Source: CAZUSU01 sp964623315
Lineage (GTDB): Bacteria; Patescibacteriota; Patescibacteriia; Magasanikbacterales; 2-02-FULL-50-9b
Reading direction: 5' to 3'
Assembly (NCBI GenBank): GCA_964623315.1
Contig: CAZUSU010000017.1
Span: forward strand, 1 to 31,131
DNA: 31,131 nucleotides
Position numbers and translations under genes: made by a program. The notes beneath the pieces were generated by a model. It saw only the letters and a list, made by a program, of their open reading frames with translations, searched no databases and was not told the origin of the DNA. Position 1 is the stretch's first letter. The number at the start of each line of letters is the position of its first letter. Shown here piece after piece: positions 14,213-22,033 of the stretch.

Positions 14213-15586
14213 ATGTCTGACCTGATTGGCAAAATCCCTCCGCACAACGACGAGGCCGAGCAGTCGCTCCTCGGCGCCATTTTAATTGACAAAGAGGCCA
14301 TCTTTAAAGTGAGCGACATTTTACAGCCGGACGATTTTTATCGCGAAGCGCATCGGCTCATTTATGAAGCATGCTCCGAACTGTGTGCCAAGCATGAACC
14401 GATTGATCTGTTGTCCATGGCAAACCGCTTGAAAGACAAACAACAGCTGGAATTAATTGGTGGTCAATCGTTTCTGGCGACACTCACTCACACCGTGCCC
14501 ACCGCGGCGCACGTATTCAACTATGCGCAAATTGTGCATCGTAAAGGTGTACTGCGCCGGTTATTAAAAGCGTCAGAGCACATCTCCAAAATTGCATTTG
14601 ACGAAGCAGATGAGCTGGAAGAAATTTTGGACAAGGCCCAGCAGGAGGTGTTTGGCGTGTCCACGTCATTTGCGTCCGCGCAATTCACCCCCATCCGCAA
14701 CGTACTTGACGCAGCGTTTGACCGCATTGATGAACTCCATCGTGAACGGGGAAAATTGCGCGGCATTCCCACCGGATTTACACAACTGGATAATCTGCTT
14801 GCCGGTCTGCAAAAATCAGATCTCATAGTGGTGGCCGCGCGTCCGTCTGTGGGTAAAACCAGTTTTGTGTTGGATATTGCGCGTATTGCCGCCACCAAAC
14901 ACAATGTGCCGGTCGGAATTTTTTCTTTAGAAATGTCCAAAGAGCAACTAGTGGATCGCCTGTTGTGCGCCGAAGCGAACATTGATTTGTGGCGTTTGCG
15001 CACCGGACACCTTGCCGAGCGCGAGGGGTCGGACGATTTTGCGCGCATCGGACACGCCATGGGCGTGCTTGCCGAAGCGAATTTATACATTGATGATTCG
15101 GCCAGTTTAAACATCACGCAAATTCGCACCAAAGCGCGCCGCCTACAAATGGAAAAAGGGTTGGGGCTGGTGATCGTGGATTATTTGCAACTGATGGAAT
15201 CCAAAGCCGGCGGCAATTCGGATAATCGTGTGCAAGAGGTGGCAGAAATTACCCGCGGATTAAAAGCGCTTGCGCGTGAATTAAATGTGCCCGTCGTTGC
15301 ATTGTCGCAACTTTCGCGCGCAGTGGAAATGAGCAAACCGGCGATCCCCAAATTGGCGCATCTGCGCGAAAGCGGCAGTATTGAACAGGACGCGGACATC
15401 GTGATGTTTATTTATCGCAAAGCGGCGGATCGCAACTATCGCAAAGATGAAATTCCGCCGGACGAACGCAACATCGCGGAAATTCACATTGCCAAACATC
15501 GCAACGGCCCCACGGGCGAAATCAAACTGTTCTTTAATGAGGCGACGGCGAATTTTAGGAATTTGGACACCTCACGGGCGCAATAG
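14213..15586 (+). CDS. dnaB: replicative DNA helicase DnaB
   Basis: Hexameric 5'-3' helicase that unwinds the chromosome at the replication fork. The 457-aa product has the N-terminal DnaB domain starting PPHNDEAEQSLLGAIL (about residues 9-24), a linker, and the RecA-like domain. Walker A is ARPSVGKTS (about residues 208-216), Walker B is LGLVIVDYLQLM, and the conserved LSQLSRAVE and HLRESGSIEQDAD motifs follow. Its length is normal and there is no intein. The start at 14213 gives the standard N-terminus. The leader holds a small ATGTC/GACAT inverted repeat and no clear Shine-Dalgarno. The stop codon lies inside the left arm of a large palindrome. Confidence 0.98.
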   Translation: MSDLIGKIPPHNDEAEQSLLGAILIDKEAIFKVSDILQPDDFYREAHRLIYEACSELCAKHEPIDLLSMANRLKDKQQLELIGGQSFLATLTHTVPTAAHVFNYAQIVHRKGVLRRLLKASEHISKIAFDEADELEEILDKAQQEVFGVSTSFASAQFTPIRNVLDAAFDRIDELHRERGKLRGIPTGFTQLDNLLAGLQKSDLIVVAARPSVGKTSFVLDIARIAATKHNVPVGIFSLEMSKEQLVDRLLCAEANIDLWRLRTGHLAEREGSDDFARIGHAMGVLAEANLYIDDSASLNITQIRTKARRLQMEKGLGLVIVDYLQLMESKAGGNSDNRVQEVAEITRGLKALARELNVPVVALSQLSRAVEMSKPAIPKLAHLRESGSIEQDADIVMFIYRKAADRNYRKDEIPPDERNIAEIHIAKHRNGPTGEIKLFFNEATANFRNLDTSRAQ

Positions 15587-15724
15587 CAACAGTGCAAAAT
15601 AGGTGCACGTGTCGTCGCGTTCCTGCGACGCGACGCACTCACTCTCGGCGTTGCACATTTTTTGCTTCGCAAAAAATACCAAGCGTGCAACGCCTCCGAG
15701 AGTCACCTATTTTGCACTGTTGCT
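15585..15724. repeat. 140-nt nested inverted repeat (branched hairpin)
   Basis: Outer arms of 21 nt (15585-15605 and 15704-15724) are perfectly complementary. Inside are two further hairpins. One is a GC-rich stem (GTCGC/GCGAC, about 15614-15629). The other is a 16-bp arm (15641-15656 with 15685-15703, one 3-nt bulge) capped by ATTTTTTGC-TTC-GCAAAAAAT (15657-15677). The RNA or extruded DNA would form a three-way junction. The left arm includes the dnaB stop codon. The origin is unknown: an elaborate terminator, a REP/MITE-like element, or a structured RNA. Confidence 0.85.
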
Positions 15725-15778
15725 GATCGTCTTTTTTTATCGTCGCAAGAGCGATAAAAACTGGCACCGCGGTGCGCA
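15725..15778 (+). terminator. T-tract and secondary hairpins after the palindrome
   Basis: A run of seven T (15732-15738) starts 8 nt after the palindrome, which would make the whole a rho-independent terminator for dnaB. A further hairpin (TTTTTATCG 15734-15742 with CGATAAAAA 15752-15760) and a perfect palindrome GCACCGCGGTGC (15764-15775) follow before the next promoter. Confidence 0.5.
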
Positions 15779-15779
15779 C

Positions 15780-15808
15780 TTGTCAGCGCCTGCCGTACGT
15801 TCTACAAT
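15780..15808 (+). promoter_or_regulatory. ybaB-recR promoter
   Basis: TTGTCA (15780-15785), a 17-bp spacer and TACAAT (15803-15808). The ATG lies 18 nt further on. No Shine-Dalgarno is evident. Confidence 0.7.
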
Positions 15809-15826
15809 GCCTGCAACAAACACCCT

Positions 15827-16123
15827 ATGTTTCAAAAACTCAAACAGTTCAAGGACATGCGCGATAAAGCCAAAACACTCCACGACAAACTGGCGAAAGA
15901 AGTGGTGGAGGGGTCGGCCGGATTTGGCAAGGTGAAAATTAAAATGAACGGCGCGCAAACCGTGCTGTCGTGTACCATAGATGACGGCCTTATGGAGGCG
16001 GGTGGCGGACGCAAATTGGAAGGGTTGGTCGTGGAAGCCGTCAACGACACGGTCAAAAAGTGCCATCGCGCCATGGCAGAAAAAATGCGCGGTGAAAATG
16101 GTTTGGATCTGCCGAAATTTTAA
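15827..16123 (+). CDS. ybaB: YbaB/EbfC nucleoid-associated protein
   Basis: Small DNA-binding dimer, 98 aa, commonly cotranscribed with recR. The N-terminal helix (MFQKLKQFKDMRDKAKTL) leads to the family's central beta-hairpin GFGKVKIKMNGAQTVLSCTIDD, followed by the C-terminal helix with VVEAVNDTVKKCHRAMAEKM. Length and order match the family. Its TAA is directly followed by the recR ATG, so the two are translationally coupled. In many bacteria dnaX precedes this pair; here dnaB and the palindrome do instead. Confidence 0.93.
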   Translation: MFQKLKQFKDMRDKAKTLHDKLAKEVVEGSAGFGKVKIKMNGAQTVLSCTIDDGLMEAGGGRKLEGLVVEAVNDTVKKCHRAMAEKMRGENGLDLPKF

Positions 16124-16720
16124 ATGATTACGCCGCCGATTGCACAACTCATCGCCGCGTTTGAACGGCTCCCCGGTGTTGGCCCTAAAACAGCCGAACG
16201 ATTTGCAATGTACTTATTAAAAAGCGGTCGCGGAGAAACGACGCGCCTCACGCGCGCGCTGGACGAGCTTTTGCGCACCGTCACGTCATGCAGTGTGTGC
16301 CACAACTTTACCGTGGCGTCCCCGTGCGAACGTTGCACGGATCTGCGGCGCGACCAAAAATTGTTATGCGTGGTTGCCGAACCGACGGACATTGAACCGA
16401 TTGAGGCGACCGGTATTTTTAAAGGACGGTATCACGTCCTGCGCGGTCTCATAGATCCGGTGCGTGATGAACAGCCGACGCATTTAAAAATTGACGAACT
16501 GGTGACCCGCGTCAAAAATGACACCGCACTAGCGGAAATTATTTTTGCCCTTTCACCTACCATTGAGGGTGAAACCACGATGAGGTATATTGCCGACCGA
16601 TTAGCCCGCCCACACCTGACCATCACCCGCCTTGCCACCGGCTTGCCCGCCGGCGCTCTAGTGGAGTATGCAGATGAAGTGACGCTCGGTAGCGCACTAA
16701 AAGCGCGGCAAAAACTTTGA
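16124..16720 (+). CDS. recR: recombination protein RecR
   Basis: Acts with RecO and RecF to load RecA at gapped DNA. The 198-aa product has a helix-hairpin-helix (LPGVGPKTAERFA, residues 16-28), a four-Cys zinc finger (C56, C59, C68, C71) and a Toprim domain starting LLCVVAEPTDIEPIEATG (about 80-97). The C-terminal LATGLPAGALVEYADEVTLGSAL segment is typical of the family. It is full length. The start is fixed by the adjoining ybaB stop. Confidence 0.98.
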   Translation: MITPPIAQLIAAFERLPGVGPKTAERFAMYLLKSGRGETTRLTRALDELLRTVTSCSVCHNFTVASPCERCTDLRRDQKLLCVVAEPTDIEPIEATGIFKGRYHVLRGLIDPVRDEQPTHLKIDELVTRVKNDTALAEIIFALSPTIEGETTMRYIADRLARPHLTITRLATGLPAGALVEYADEVTLGSALKARQKL

Positions 16721-16749
16721 TAGCCAGAACTGCATGGCCTCGGTGATAT

Positions 16750-16778
16750 TTGACAGGCACAACCATAGTTGATAGTAT
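16750..16778 (+). promoter_or_regulatory. rplU promoter
   Basis: TTGACA (16750-16755), a 17-bp spacer and TAGTAT (16773-16778), with TG at the extended -10 position. The ATG follows after 9 nt, so the mRNA leader would be only about 2-4 nt. Confidence 0.75.
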
Positions 16779-16787
16779 ATTCCCACT

Positions 16788-17102
16788 ATGATCGCCATTA
16801 TTGAAACGGGCGGGAAGCAATATCTCGTCAGTCCGGAACAAAAAATTAAAGTGGAAAAATTGGCCGGTGCAGAAAACGATTCATTCAGTTTTGACCGCGT
16901 CCTGCTGGTGGCCGAAGAAGACGGCACCAGCGTAACGATTGGCGCGCCCACGGTGCCACAAAAAGTTGCCGTTGCTACCATCACGGCACAGAAGCGCGAC
17001 CGCAAAATTATGGTGCGCAAATTCAAAAGCAAGGTGCGCTATCGGCGCACAGCCGGCCACCGCCAGCATCACACCTATCTCACGGTCAACGCGATTCAGT
17101 AA
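16788..17102 (+). CDS. rplU: 50S ribosomal protein bL21
   Basis: The 104-aa product has the N-terminal MIAIIETGGKQYLVSPEQKI and the C-terminal rRNA-binding region KSKVRYRRTAGHRQHHTYL that identify bL21. It binds 23S rRNA in the large subunit. The usual partner rpmA (bL27) does not follow; the next gene lies on the opposite strand and overlaps the rplU end by 17 nt. It has its own promoter and a terminator placed inside the convergent gene. Confidence 0.97.
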   Translation: MIAIIETGGKQYLVSPEQKIKVEKLAGAENDSFSFDRVLLVAEEDGTSVTIGAPTVPQKVAVATITAQKRDRKIMVRKFKSKVRYRRTAGHRQHHTYLTVNAIQ

Positions 17103-17568
17103 TTTTTACGACGTCGCCCAATTTGATGCCGAGCCGGTCAACGGTTCCGGCAGAAACTTCCACCACCCAATCAGCACGATCCCGCGGATAATAACGCGGG
17201 ATTTTTGATTCGTCTTTTTCCACGATTGGCGGCACGCGCGCGGCAATATCAATAATGCGACCATCGCGAATCCACACAATATCAATCGGATATTTCATAC
17301 CGACCATCCAAAATGCCGTGCGCGAAGGTTCAGAAAATAAAAAAATCATCGCCTCGTCTGGCGCCAATGTTTTTGTCCCTGAAAGTCCGCGATTGCGTTT
17401 ATATTCCGTATCAGCGACGCGCGCCACAAACAGATCGCCGCCCATGGACACCATCACGCGCTCGTACGAACGATGGCCAATTAATAAACCGGCCCACGAA
17501 ACGCCAATGATAATAATGATGAGCAGTGCAACGCTACCGGACACCGATCGTTTATGAAATAATTTCAT
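17086..17568 (-). CDS. DUF192 family protein, membrane-anchored
   Basis: The 160-aa product has one N-terminal membrane helix (about residues 11-30), probably an uncleaved anchor or signal, then a DUF192 domain. Diagnostic segments are RGLSGTKTLAPDEAMIFLF (about 59-77), FWMVGMKYPIDIVWI (about 86-100) and the C-terminal VVEVSAGTVDRLGIKLGD. The biochemical role of the family is not known. It is the last gene of the mraZ operon, with its ATG 1 nt after the transferase stop. The plus-strand rplU terminator lies within its coding sequence, encoding the PRYYPRD region. Confidence 0.9.
   Translation of the reverse strand: MKLFHKRSVSGSVALLIIIIIGVSWAGLLIGHRSYERVMVSMGGDLFVARVADTEYKRNRGLSGTKTLAPDEAMIFLFSEPSRTAFWMVGMKYPIDIVWIRDGRIIDIAARVPPIVEKDESKIPRYYPRDRADWVVEVSAGTVDRLGIKLGDVVKITESR
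17179..17206 (+). terminator. rplU rho-independent terminator embedded in DUF192
   Basis: ATCCCGCG (17179-17186) and CGCGGGAT (17195-17202) form a perfect 8-bp GC-rich stem with an 8-nt loop, followed by TTTTT. It lies 77 nt after the rplU stop and is antisense to the DUF192 coding sequence. Confidence 0.75.
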
Positions 17569-17569
17569 A

Positions 17570-18601
17570 TTACTCTAACGGGTGGCGCGCCGAAAGTAGT
17601 GCGCCGACCAACCACACGCTCACACATAATACCACTAATAAAACCATTTTGCCCGCCGTTGGCAGAATAAGCGCAAGCACTCCACTCATGGCGCCAACCA
17701 ACCAATAACCACCGACAATTACCGGCGTTGGCACGCTTGCACGCTGGAGCAAATGGTGTAAATGCAGACGGTCACCGACAAACGGCGAACGCCCCCGCCA
17801 CACGCGCGTGACCATGACCCGCACCAGATCAAAAACCGGAATTGCCATAACGATGAGCGTCGTTGCAATTTTACTGCCGCTTAAAATTGCCAATAGTCCC
17901 AGCAAAAAACCGGCAAGCAGGGATCCGCTTTCGCCTAAAAATGCGCGCGCCGGCGGCACATTAAAAAATAAAAATCCCAGATATGCCGCGGCAACAATAA
18001 GCGCCGCCGCGCCAACTGACGGCTCCCAAAATTTATCCGTTTGCGTTAATCCAAAAATGGTCAGGGCGCCAATAACGGTCATGCCGGACGCGATGCCATC
18101 AAGACCGTCAAGCAGTTTTGTACTGTACATCATTCCCATGAGCCAGCCAAACGTGAGAAGCAGAGAAGCACCGGCGGTGGGAATCAAAAAAACACCACCC
18201 GCAGGATTCGTAATCGCGTGAATAGTAAAATCGCTTGCGAGCAATATGACGGCCGCAATAAGGGGAAAAAATATTTGTATCGCCGGATGTAATTGAAATC
18301 TATCGTCAAAATAGCCTCCCAAGACCAGCAGTCCGATTGCCCAGACGAGCGCGTACCATTGCTCTGTAGAAAGTTGCGGCAAAAGCTGTGGCGAAAATAT
18401 GCTGATAAATAAAAATCCACACACCGTGGCAACGGTAATTGCCATGCCACCAACCAATGGCATCGGCCGTTCATGTTTTTTACGCGACGCGGTGTGGGGC
18501 GTATCAATTAATTTTAAGCGGTGTGCCAATGGCATAAGCCCTCGTGTCGCAAAAGCGGCTACCGCCGTAACCGCAAAAAAAATGACCCACATATACCCCA
18601 T
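17570..18601 (-). CDS. WecA/MraY-family polyprenyl-phosphate sugar-phosphate transferase
   Basis: Integral membrane enzyme that moves a sugar-1-phosphate from a UDP-sugar to undecaprenyl phosphate, starting a lipid-linked glycan. The 343-aa product has about ten membrane helices. Conserved segments are KKHERPMPLVGG (41-52), the metal-binding GYFDD (D99-D100), TKLLDGLDGIASG (161-173), FNVPPARAFLGESGS (213-227) and the C-terminal HLHH (280-283). HLHH is characteristic of the WecA/TagO branch rather than MraY. The usual Asp of FLGDSGS is Glu here. It sits in the mraZ operon where mraY would be expected in a full dcw cluster, so either role is possible. A second possible start is at M4. Confidence 0.88.
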   Translation of the reverse strand: MGYMWVIFFAVTAVAAFATRGLMPLAHRLKLIDTPHTASRKKHERPMPLVGGMAITVATVCGFLFISIFSPQLLPQLSTEQWYALVWAIGLLVLGGYFDDRFQLHPAIQIFFPLIAAVILLASDFTIHAITNPAGGVFLIPTAGASLLLTFGWLMGMMYSTKLLDGLDGIASGMTVIGALTIFGLTQTDKFWEPSVGAAALIVAAAYLGFLFFNVPPARAFLGESGSLLAGFLLGLLAILSGSKIATTLIVMAIPVFDLVRVMVTRVWRGRSPFVGDRLHLHHLLQRASVPTPVIVGGYWLVGAMSGVLALILPTAGKMVLLVVLCVSVWLVGALLSARHPLE

Positions 18602-18606
18602 AGACC

Positions 18607-21309
18607 CTACGCACTTGGCGCGGCGGCACGAACATGTGCGCCGCTTTCATCAATCACAATCGTGTCGCGTCGCTGTACCTGATTTTGCAACAATAAACCG
18701 GCAACGGCATTTTCCACCTGATCCTGCATGATGCGGCGCAAGGGACGCACTCCAAATTCCGGATCATACCCATCAGCGGCAAGTTTCAGGAGTGCGCCGT
18801 CGGTAACTTCAAGCACAATGCCGCGCTCTTCCAATTTTTTTGCAATGCCACGCACCATGCGTCGCGCCACTTCCACCATCTGCCCCTCCGATAACGGCTG
18901 AAACATAACAACGGCATCAAAACGATTTACAAATTCCGGACGAAAATACTGTTTTAATTCGCGATGAATCAGTTGCTTTTTAATTTCCTCAATGGGCGTG
19001 CCAGCGGTAACCTGTTCTTGTACAAATGCCGTGCCGGCATTACTGGTTGCCAATAAAATTACGTTGGTAAAATCAATAACACGGCCGACGGAATCGGTTA
19101 AACGACCATCATCCATCACTTGTAAAAAAATGTTGAGAATCGCGGGGTCTGCTTTTTCCAATTCGTCCAGCAGTAATAATGAAAATGGTTTTTGTCGCAC
19201 CGCCTCCGTGAGCATGCCGGTCCCCTGCTCGCCCGGCCGACCAATGAGCCGATATAAAGAAGTGGTGTCCTGATATTCGGACATGTCCAAACGAATCATC
19301 TTCTGCTCACTGCCAAAATAAACTTCGGCAATGGTTTTTGCCAGCTCTGTTTTACCCACACCGGTGGGCCCGACAAATAAAAAGTTAGCAATCGGCCGCT
19401 TGCCCGTGCGAATTTCCGCGCGCGCGCGCCGGAGCGCATTTGCCACAGCAGTCACCGCTTCATTTTGACCCACCACGCGTTCGTGCATCGCCGTTTCCAA
19501 GCGCATCAATTTTTCTGATTCAACTTCGGTAACGGCCGTTACGGGAATTTTTGTTTTTTCTGCCACCAAGCGCGCCACATCTTCGGCCATCACTAGGGTA
19601 TCTTTGCCTTTGGTGTTGTGTACGCTTAATGCCGCCTCGCGCGCCAACCCAATGGCTTTGCGCGGCAAAAAATCATCAACTAAATAACGCTGGGATAGCG
19701 TCACCGCGCGCTCAATCGCGGCATAGGAAAACCACACCTCCTGTTCATATTCAATGACGCCTGCTTTTGCCTCCAGCACTTGAATGGCGCTATTGGTATC
19801 CATTTCTTCTACTAACACTTTTTGAAACACCCCACCGAGCGCCTGATTGGCAATAAGTTTGTTAAATGCATCCGGCGTGGTGGTGGCAATGGTCACAAAC
19901 GCATGCCGCTGTAATTCATGCAACAAAAGATTTGCAATGTCTCCGATAATCATTTTTTCTATTGAAGGAATAACCAAAATGATATTACCGGAATGGGATG
20001 CTTCGTCAAGCGCGGTGAGCAACCGCTCCTGCGCTGAGGACGGGTTTGCTCCGGCCATCAAACGCGATACGTCCAACTCAATGAGACGCTTATCGCGTAA
20101 AATTTCCGGAACCGATTCCGCTACCATCAAATCGGCAATACCATGAATGATGGTTTGTTTGCCCACACCAGTATGGCCCACCAAAACCACAGCCGCCGCA
20201 CCACTTTGCAGTGATCGAAACACTTGTTCAACTTCTTGCGCGCGTCCAACCATTGGTTCTAAATGACCAAACAGTGAGCGACGCGTCAGATCATCGCTGA
20301 TAGAATTCAAATACGGAGTTGCCAGCGCGGTCATGGCACGATTCGTGTCCCCCGTACGGCGCCCCCGACCACCGGATAATCTATTACGGCGCGCACGCCG
20401 CAACGAATCGTTTACGCGCGCCCACGCAATAACATTCGCCAGCATCTCTTTAGTCACGCCGAGTTCAAAAAAGAAATCGTTTGTCGCCGGATGATGCGCA
20501 AGCGCAACCATAAAAAGATGCGTCGCCTCCACCACCGACGCACGCTCTTGCCACGCCTGTTCATACGCGCCAAACAGCACGGCCCACGCCGCTGAGCTCA
20601 TCACCGGAATGATCGGTTGATCCGTTTTTTCCAAAAATTTTTCATATTTTTCACGGGTCGTACGGGGGTCAAGGAGCAAACGAATGAGCAACTGTTCCAA
20701 TCTGTTTTGTTGGAATAGCGCACGAATCAAAAACGCCGGTGTCACCTGTGGCGCGCGTTGTGCGGCCGCAATCAGGTACGCGTGCTGAACGGCGCGCACC
20801 GCTTCTAATGAAAAACAGGTTGCAATATTTTGGAGACGCGCATGCGGCAAACGACGTACTTCTGCCCAAGACAACTGTTTTTCTTCTTCTATTATCGGAC
20901 CAAAACCGTGCGGGGCAACCGTGGACGAAATATGTCGACGGCGCATGAGATGTGTATACCCGAGCCACAACGCACCAAGACCAACGCCAAACCAAACAAA
21001 GGCGGCGTGCGGCTGTAACCAAAATTCGCCGGACCACATCGGCATTTGTTCGCGCAATTTTACCGCCAGTGCGCCCAGCATGATACTTCCAACCATCGCG
21101 ACTAAAAAGTAAAAACCGGCGACAAGTTTATCAAGACGTTCCCGCAATGCGCGATACGCAATTTCATCGGCGCTCAGCGGCAAATCCCAATATAAAAAAC
21201 GGTTATGCGCGTACACGCCAAGCGTTTTGCCAAAACAAAAAGAACAGGTATGACCGTGTATACGTCCGATGCCGGCACATTGTTGACAAACAACCAAGGG
21301 GGTCTGCAT
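18607..21309 (-). CDS. membrane-anchored ClpC-like AAA+ protein with degenerate D1
   Basis: 900 aa. Order: DnaJ-like zinc knuckle (C8xxC11, C22xxC25); two membrane helices (about 62-82, 102-118); two Clp-N-like repeats (about 160-300); AAA-1 (about 350-560); AAA-2 (about 605-890). AAA-2 has Walker A GPTGVGKT (647-654), Walker B LLLLDE (711-716), an Asn in TSNAG and Arg finger PEFVNRFD. AAA-1 looks inactive. Walker A is GHTGVGKQT, Walker B reads VIPSIE where FIDEIH is usual, and the RR finger site is GG (492-493). The aromatic pore loops (YRG in D1, GYVG in D2) are absent, as are the M-domain and the VGF/LGF ClpP-docking loop. It is therefore unlikely to be a standard ClpP partner. It lies 3 nt after a 123-aa membrane protein. 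The ATPase family is certain; the function is inferred. Confidence 0.9.
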   Translation of the reverse strand: MQTPLVVCQQCAGIGRIHGHTCSFCFGKTLGVYAHNRFLYWDLPLSADEIAYRALRERLDKLVAGFYFLVAMVGSIMLGALAVKLREQMPMWSGEFWLQPHAAFVWFGVGLGALWLGYTHLMRRRHISSTVAPHGFGPIIEEEKQLSWAEVRRLPHARLQNIATCFSLEAVRAVQHAYLIAAAQRAPQVTPAFLIRALFQQNRLEQLLIRLLLDPRTTREKYEKFLEKTDQPIIPVMSSAAWAVLFGAYEQAWQERASVVEATHLFMVALAHHPATNDFFFELGVTKEMLANVIAWARVNDSLRRARRNRLSGGRGRRTGDTNRAMTALATPYLNSISDDLTRRSLFGHLEPMVGRAQEVEQVFRSLQSGAAAVVLVGHTGVGKQTIIHGIADLMVAESVPEILRDKRLIELDVSRLMAGANPSSAQERLLTALDEASHSGNIILVIPSIEKMIIGDIANLLLHELQRHAFVTIATTTPDAFNKLIANQALGGVFQKVLVEEMDTNSAIQVLEAKAGVIEYEQEVWFSYAAIERAVTLSQRYLVDDFLPRKAIGLAREAALSVHNTKGKDTLVMAEDVARLVAEKTKIPVTAVTEVESEKLMRLETAMHERVVGQNEAVTAVANALRRARAEIRTGKRPIANFLFVGPTGVGKTELAKTIAEVYFGSEQKMIRLDMSEYQDTTSLYRLIGRPGEQGTGMLTEAVRQKPFSLLLLDELEKADPAILNIFLQVMDDGRLTDSVGRVIDFTNVILLATSNAGTAFVQEQVTAGTPIEEIKKQLIHRELKQYFRPEFVNRFDAVVMFQPLSEGQMVEVARRMVRGIAKKLEERGIVLEVTDGALLKLAADGYDPEFGVRPLRRIMQDQVENAVAGLLLQNQVQRRDTIVIDESGAHVRAAAPSA

Positions 21310-21312
21310 ATA

Positions 21313-21684
21313 CTACGCCGCAATCCGCATGATGGCGCTCATTAAAACGTAAAAAGCAAAAAGCGGCAACATGACCACAACCAGATGTATGATGACCACA
21401 CCGACCGACCAGAAACCAGCCCACAAAGTACGCCCAATCACATTTGCCAAACGTATGATAAAACTAATAATGCGCCCCCACGCATCGTGTTGACCGTACA
21501 TCGGCACAAGCAAGTTTTTTATCCACACACTGATCTGCGCGTTACCGGCCGCACGCGCAATGTGCTGAAGCGCATTTCTTGCCACCAATAAAATGCCGGC
21601 AGTAAACCACCACAGTGGCGCGCTCAATGTCTCAAAAAATAAATCTTTGCCATAACGCGCAACTAAAAAAAACGAGGTACTCAT
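21313..21684 (-). CDS. 123-aa membrane protein upstream of the ClpC-like gene
   Basis: An unrecognised protein with about three hydrophobic segments (residues 20-37, 70-90, 92-118) and an amphipathic middle (RNALQHIARAAGNAQISVWIKNLL). It starts MSTSFFLVARYG at 21684, behind an extended -10 only 9 nt upstream. Its stop is 3 nt before the ClpC-like start. Tight coupling to a membrane-anchored ATPase suggests the two proteins form one membrane complex; that is inference from spacing only. Confidence 0.75.
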   Translation of the reverse strand: MSTSFFLVARYGKDLFFETLSAPLWWFTAGILLVARNALQHIARAAGNAQISVWIKNLLVPMYGQHDAWGRIISFIIRLANVIGRTLWAGFWSVGVVIIHLVVVMLPLFAFYVLMSAIMRIAA

Positions 21685-21693
21685 ACTTCTTTT

Positions 21694-21702
21694 AGTATAT
21701 CA
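21694..21702 (-). promoter_or_regulatory. extended -10 promoter within the mraZ operon
   Basis: TGATATACT on the minus strand ends 9 nt before the ATG at 21684, just after the ftsL-like stop. It would let the membrane protein/ClpC-like/WecA-like/DUF192 genes be transcribed apart from mraZ-rsmH-ftsL. Confidence 0.55.
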
Positions 21703-21709
21703 GATACCG

Positions 21710-22033
21710 TCACTTACTGGCCACAAGCGGTTGCGATGAAGTAAATGATGCCGTCGCATATTCAACGCGACGCACCGGCTTGAGCCCTAGCGCTTCAACG
21801 CGCTTTTTTAATTGCTGTACGGACGATTCTGCGGCAATATCCACATCAATATCTTGTGTTTCGCGCAGAAGCAGGTGCTCCTGCTGGGATAATTTTCGCA
21901 ACTGCGATCCGCGCGCCGATGACATTGTAATTAAAATAAAATACGCAATAGCGCACGTGACAAGCACCACCATTGCCCACCGTTGCGGACGATGTACGGT
22001 GGTGGCGGCAAGGCGTGGGTGACGACGCGTCAT
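21710..22033 (-). CDS. FtsL-like septum protein
   Basis: 107 aa. A short basic N-terminus leads to one membrane helix (about residues 19-37) and then a Leu-rich coiled coil (LRKLSQQEHLLLRETQDIDVDI and onward). This bitopic layout and the position directly after rsmH match FtsL, the divisome subunit that pairs with FtsB. FtsL sequences are poorly conserved, so the call rests on topology and synteny. Its ATG overlaps the rsmH stop (ATGA). No ftsI follows, unlike in most dcw clusters. Confidence 0.65.
   Translation of the reverse strand: MTRRHPRLAATTVHRPQRWAMVVLVTCAIAYFILITMSSARGSQLRKLSQQEHLLLRETQDIDVDIAAESSVQQLKKRVEALGLKPVRRVEYATASFTSSQPLVASK

Noticed and set aside
15585..15724. Integron attC site
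   Set aside because: The outer arms do not carry the GTTRRRY/RYYYAAC core sites, and there is no cassette array or integrase here.
15585..15826. Signal recognition particle RNA or another known structured RNA in the dnaB-ybaB gap
   Set aside because: No SRP-type GGAA tetraloop or AGCAGCC segment is seen; the structure is a plain nested palindrome.
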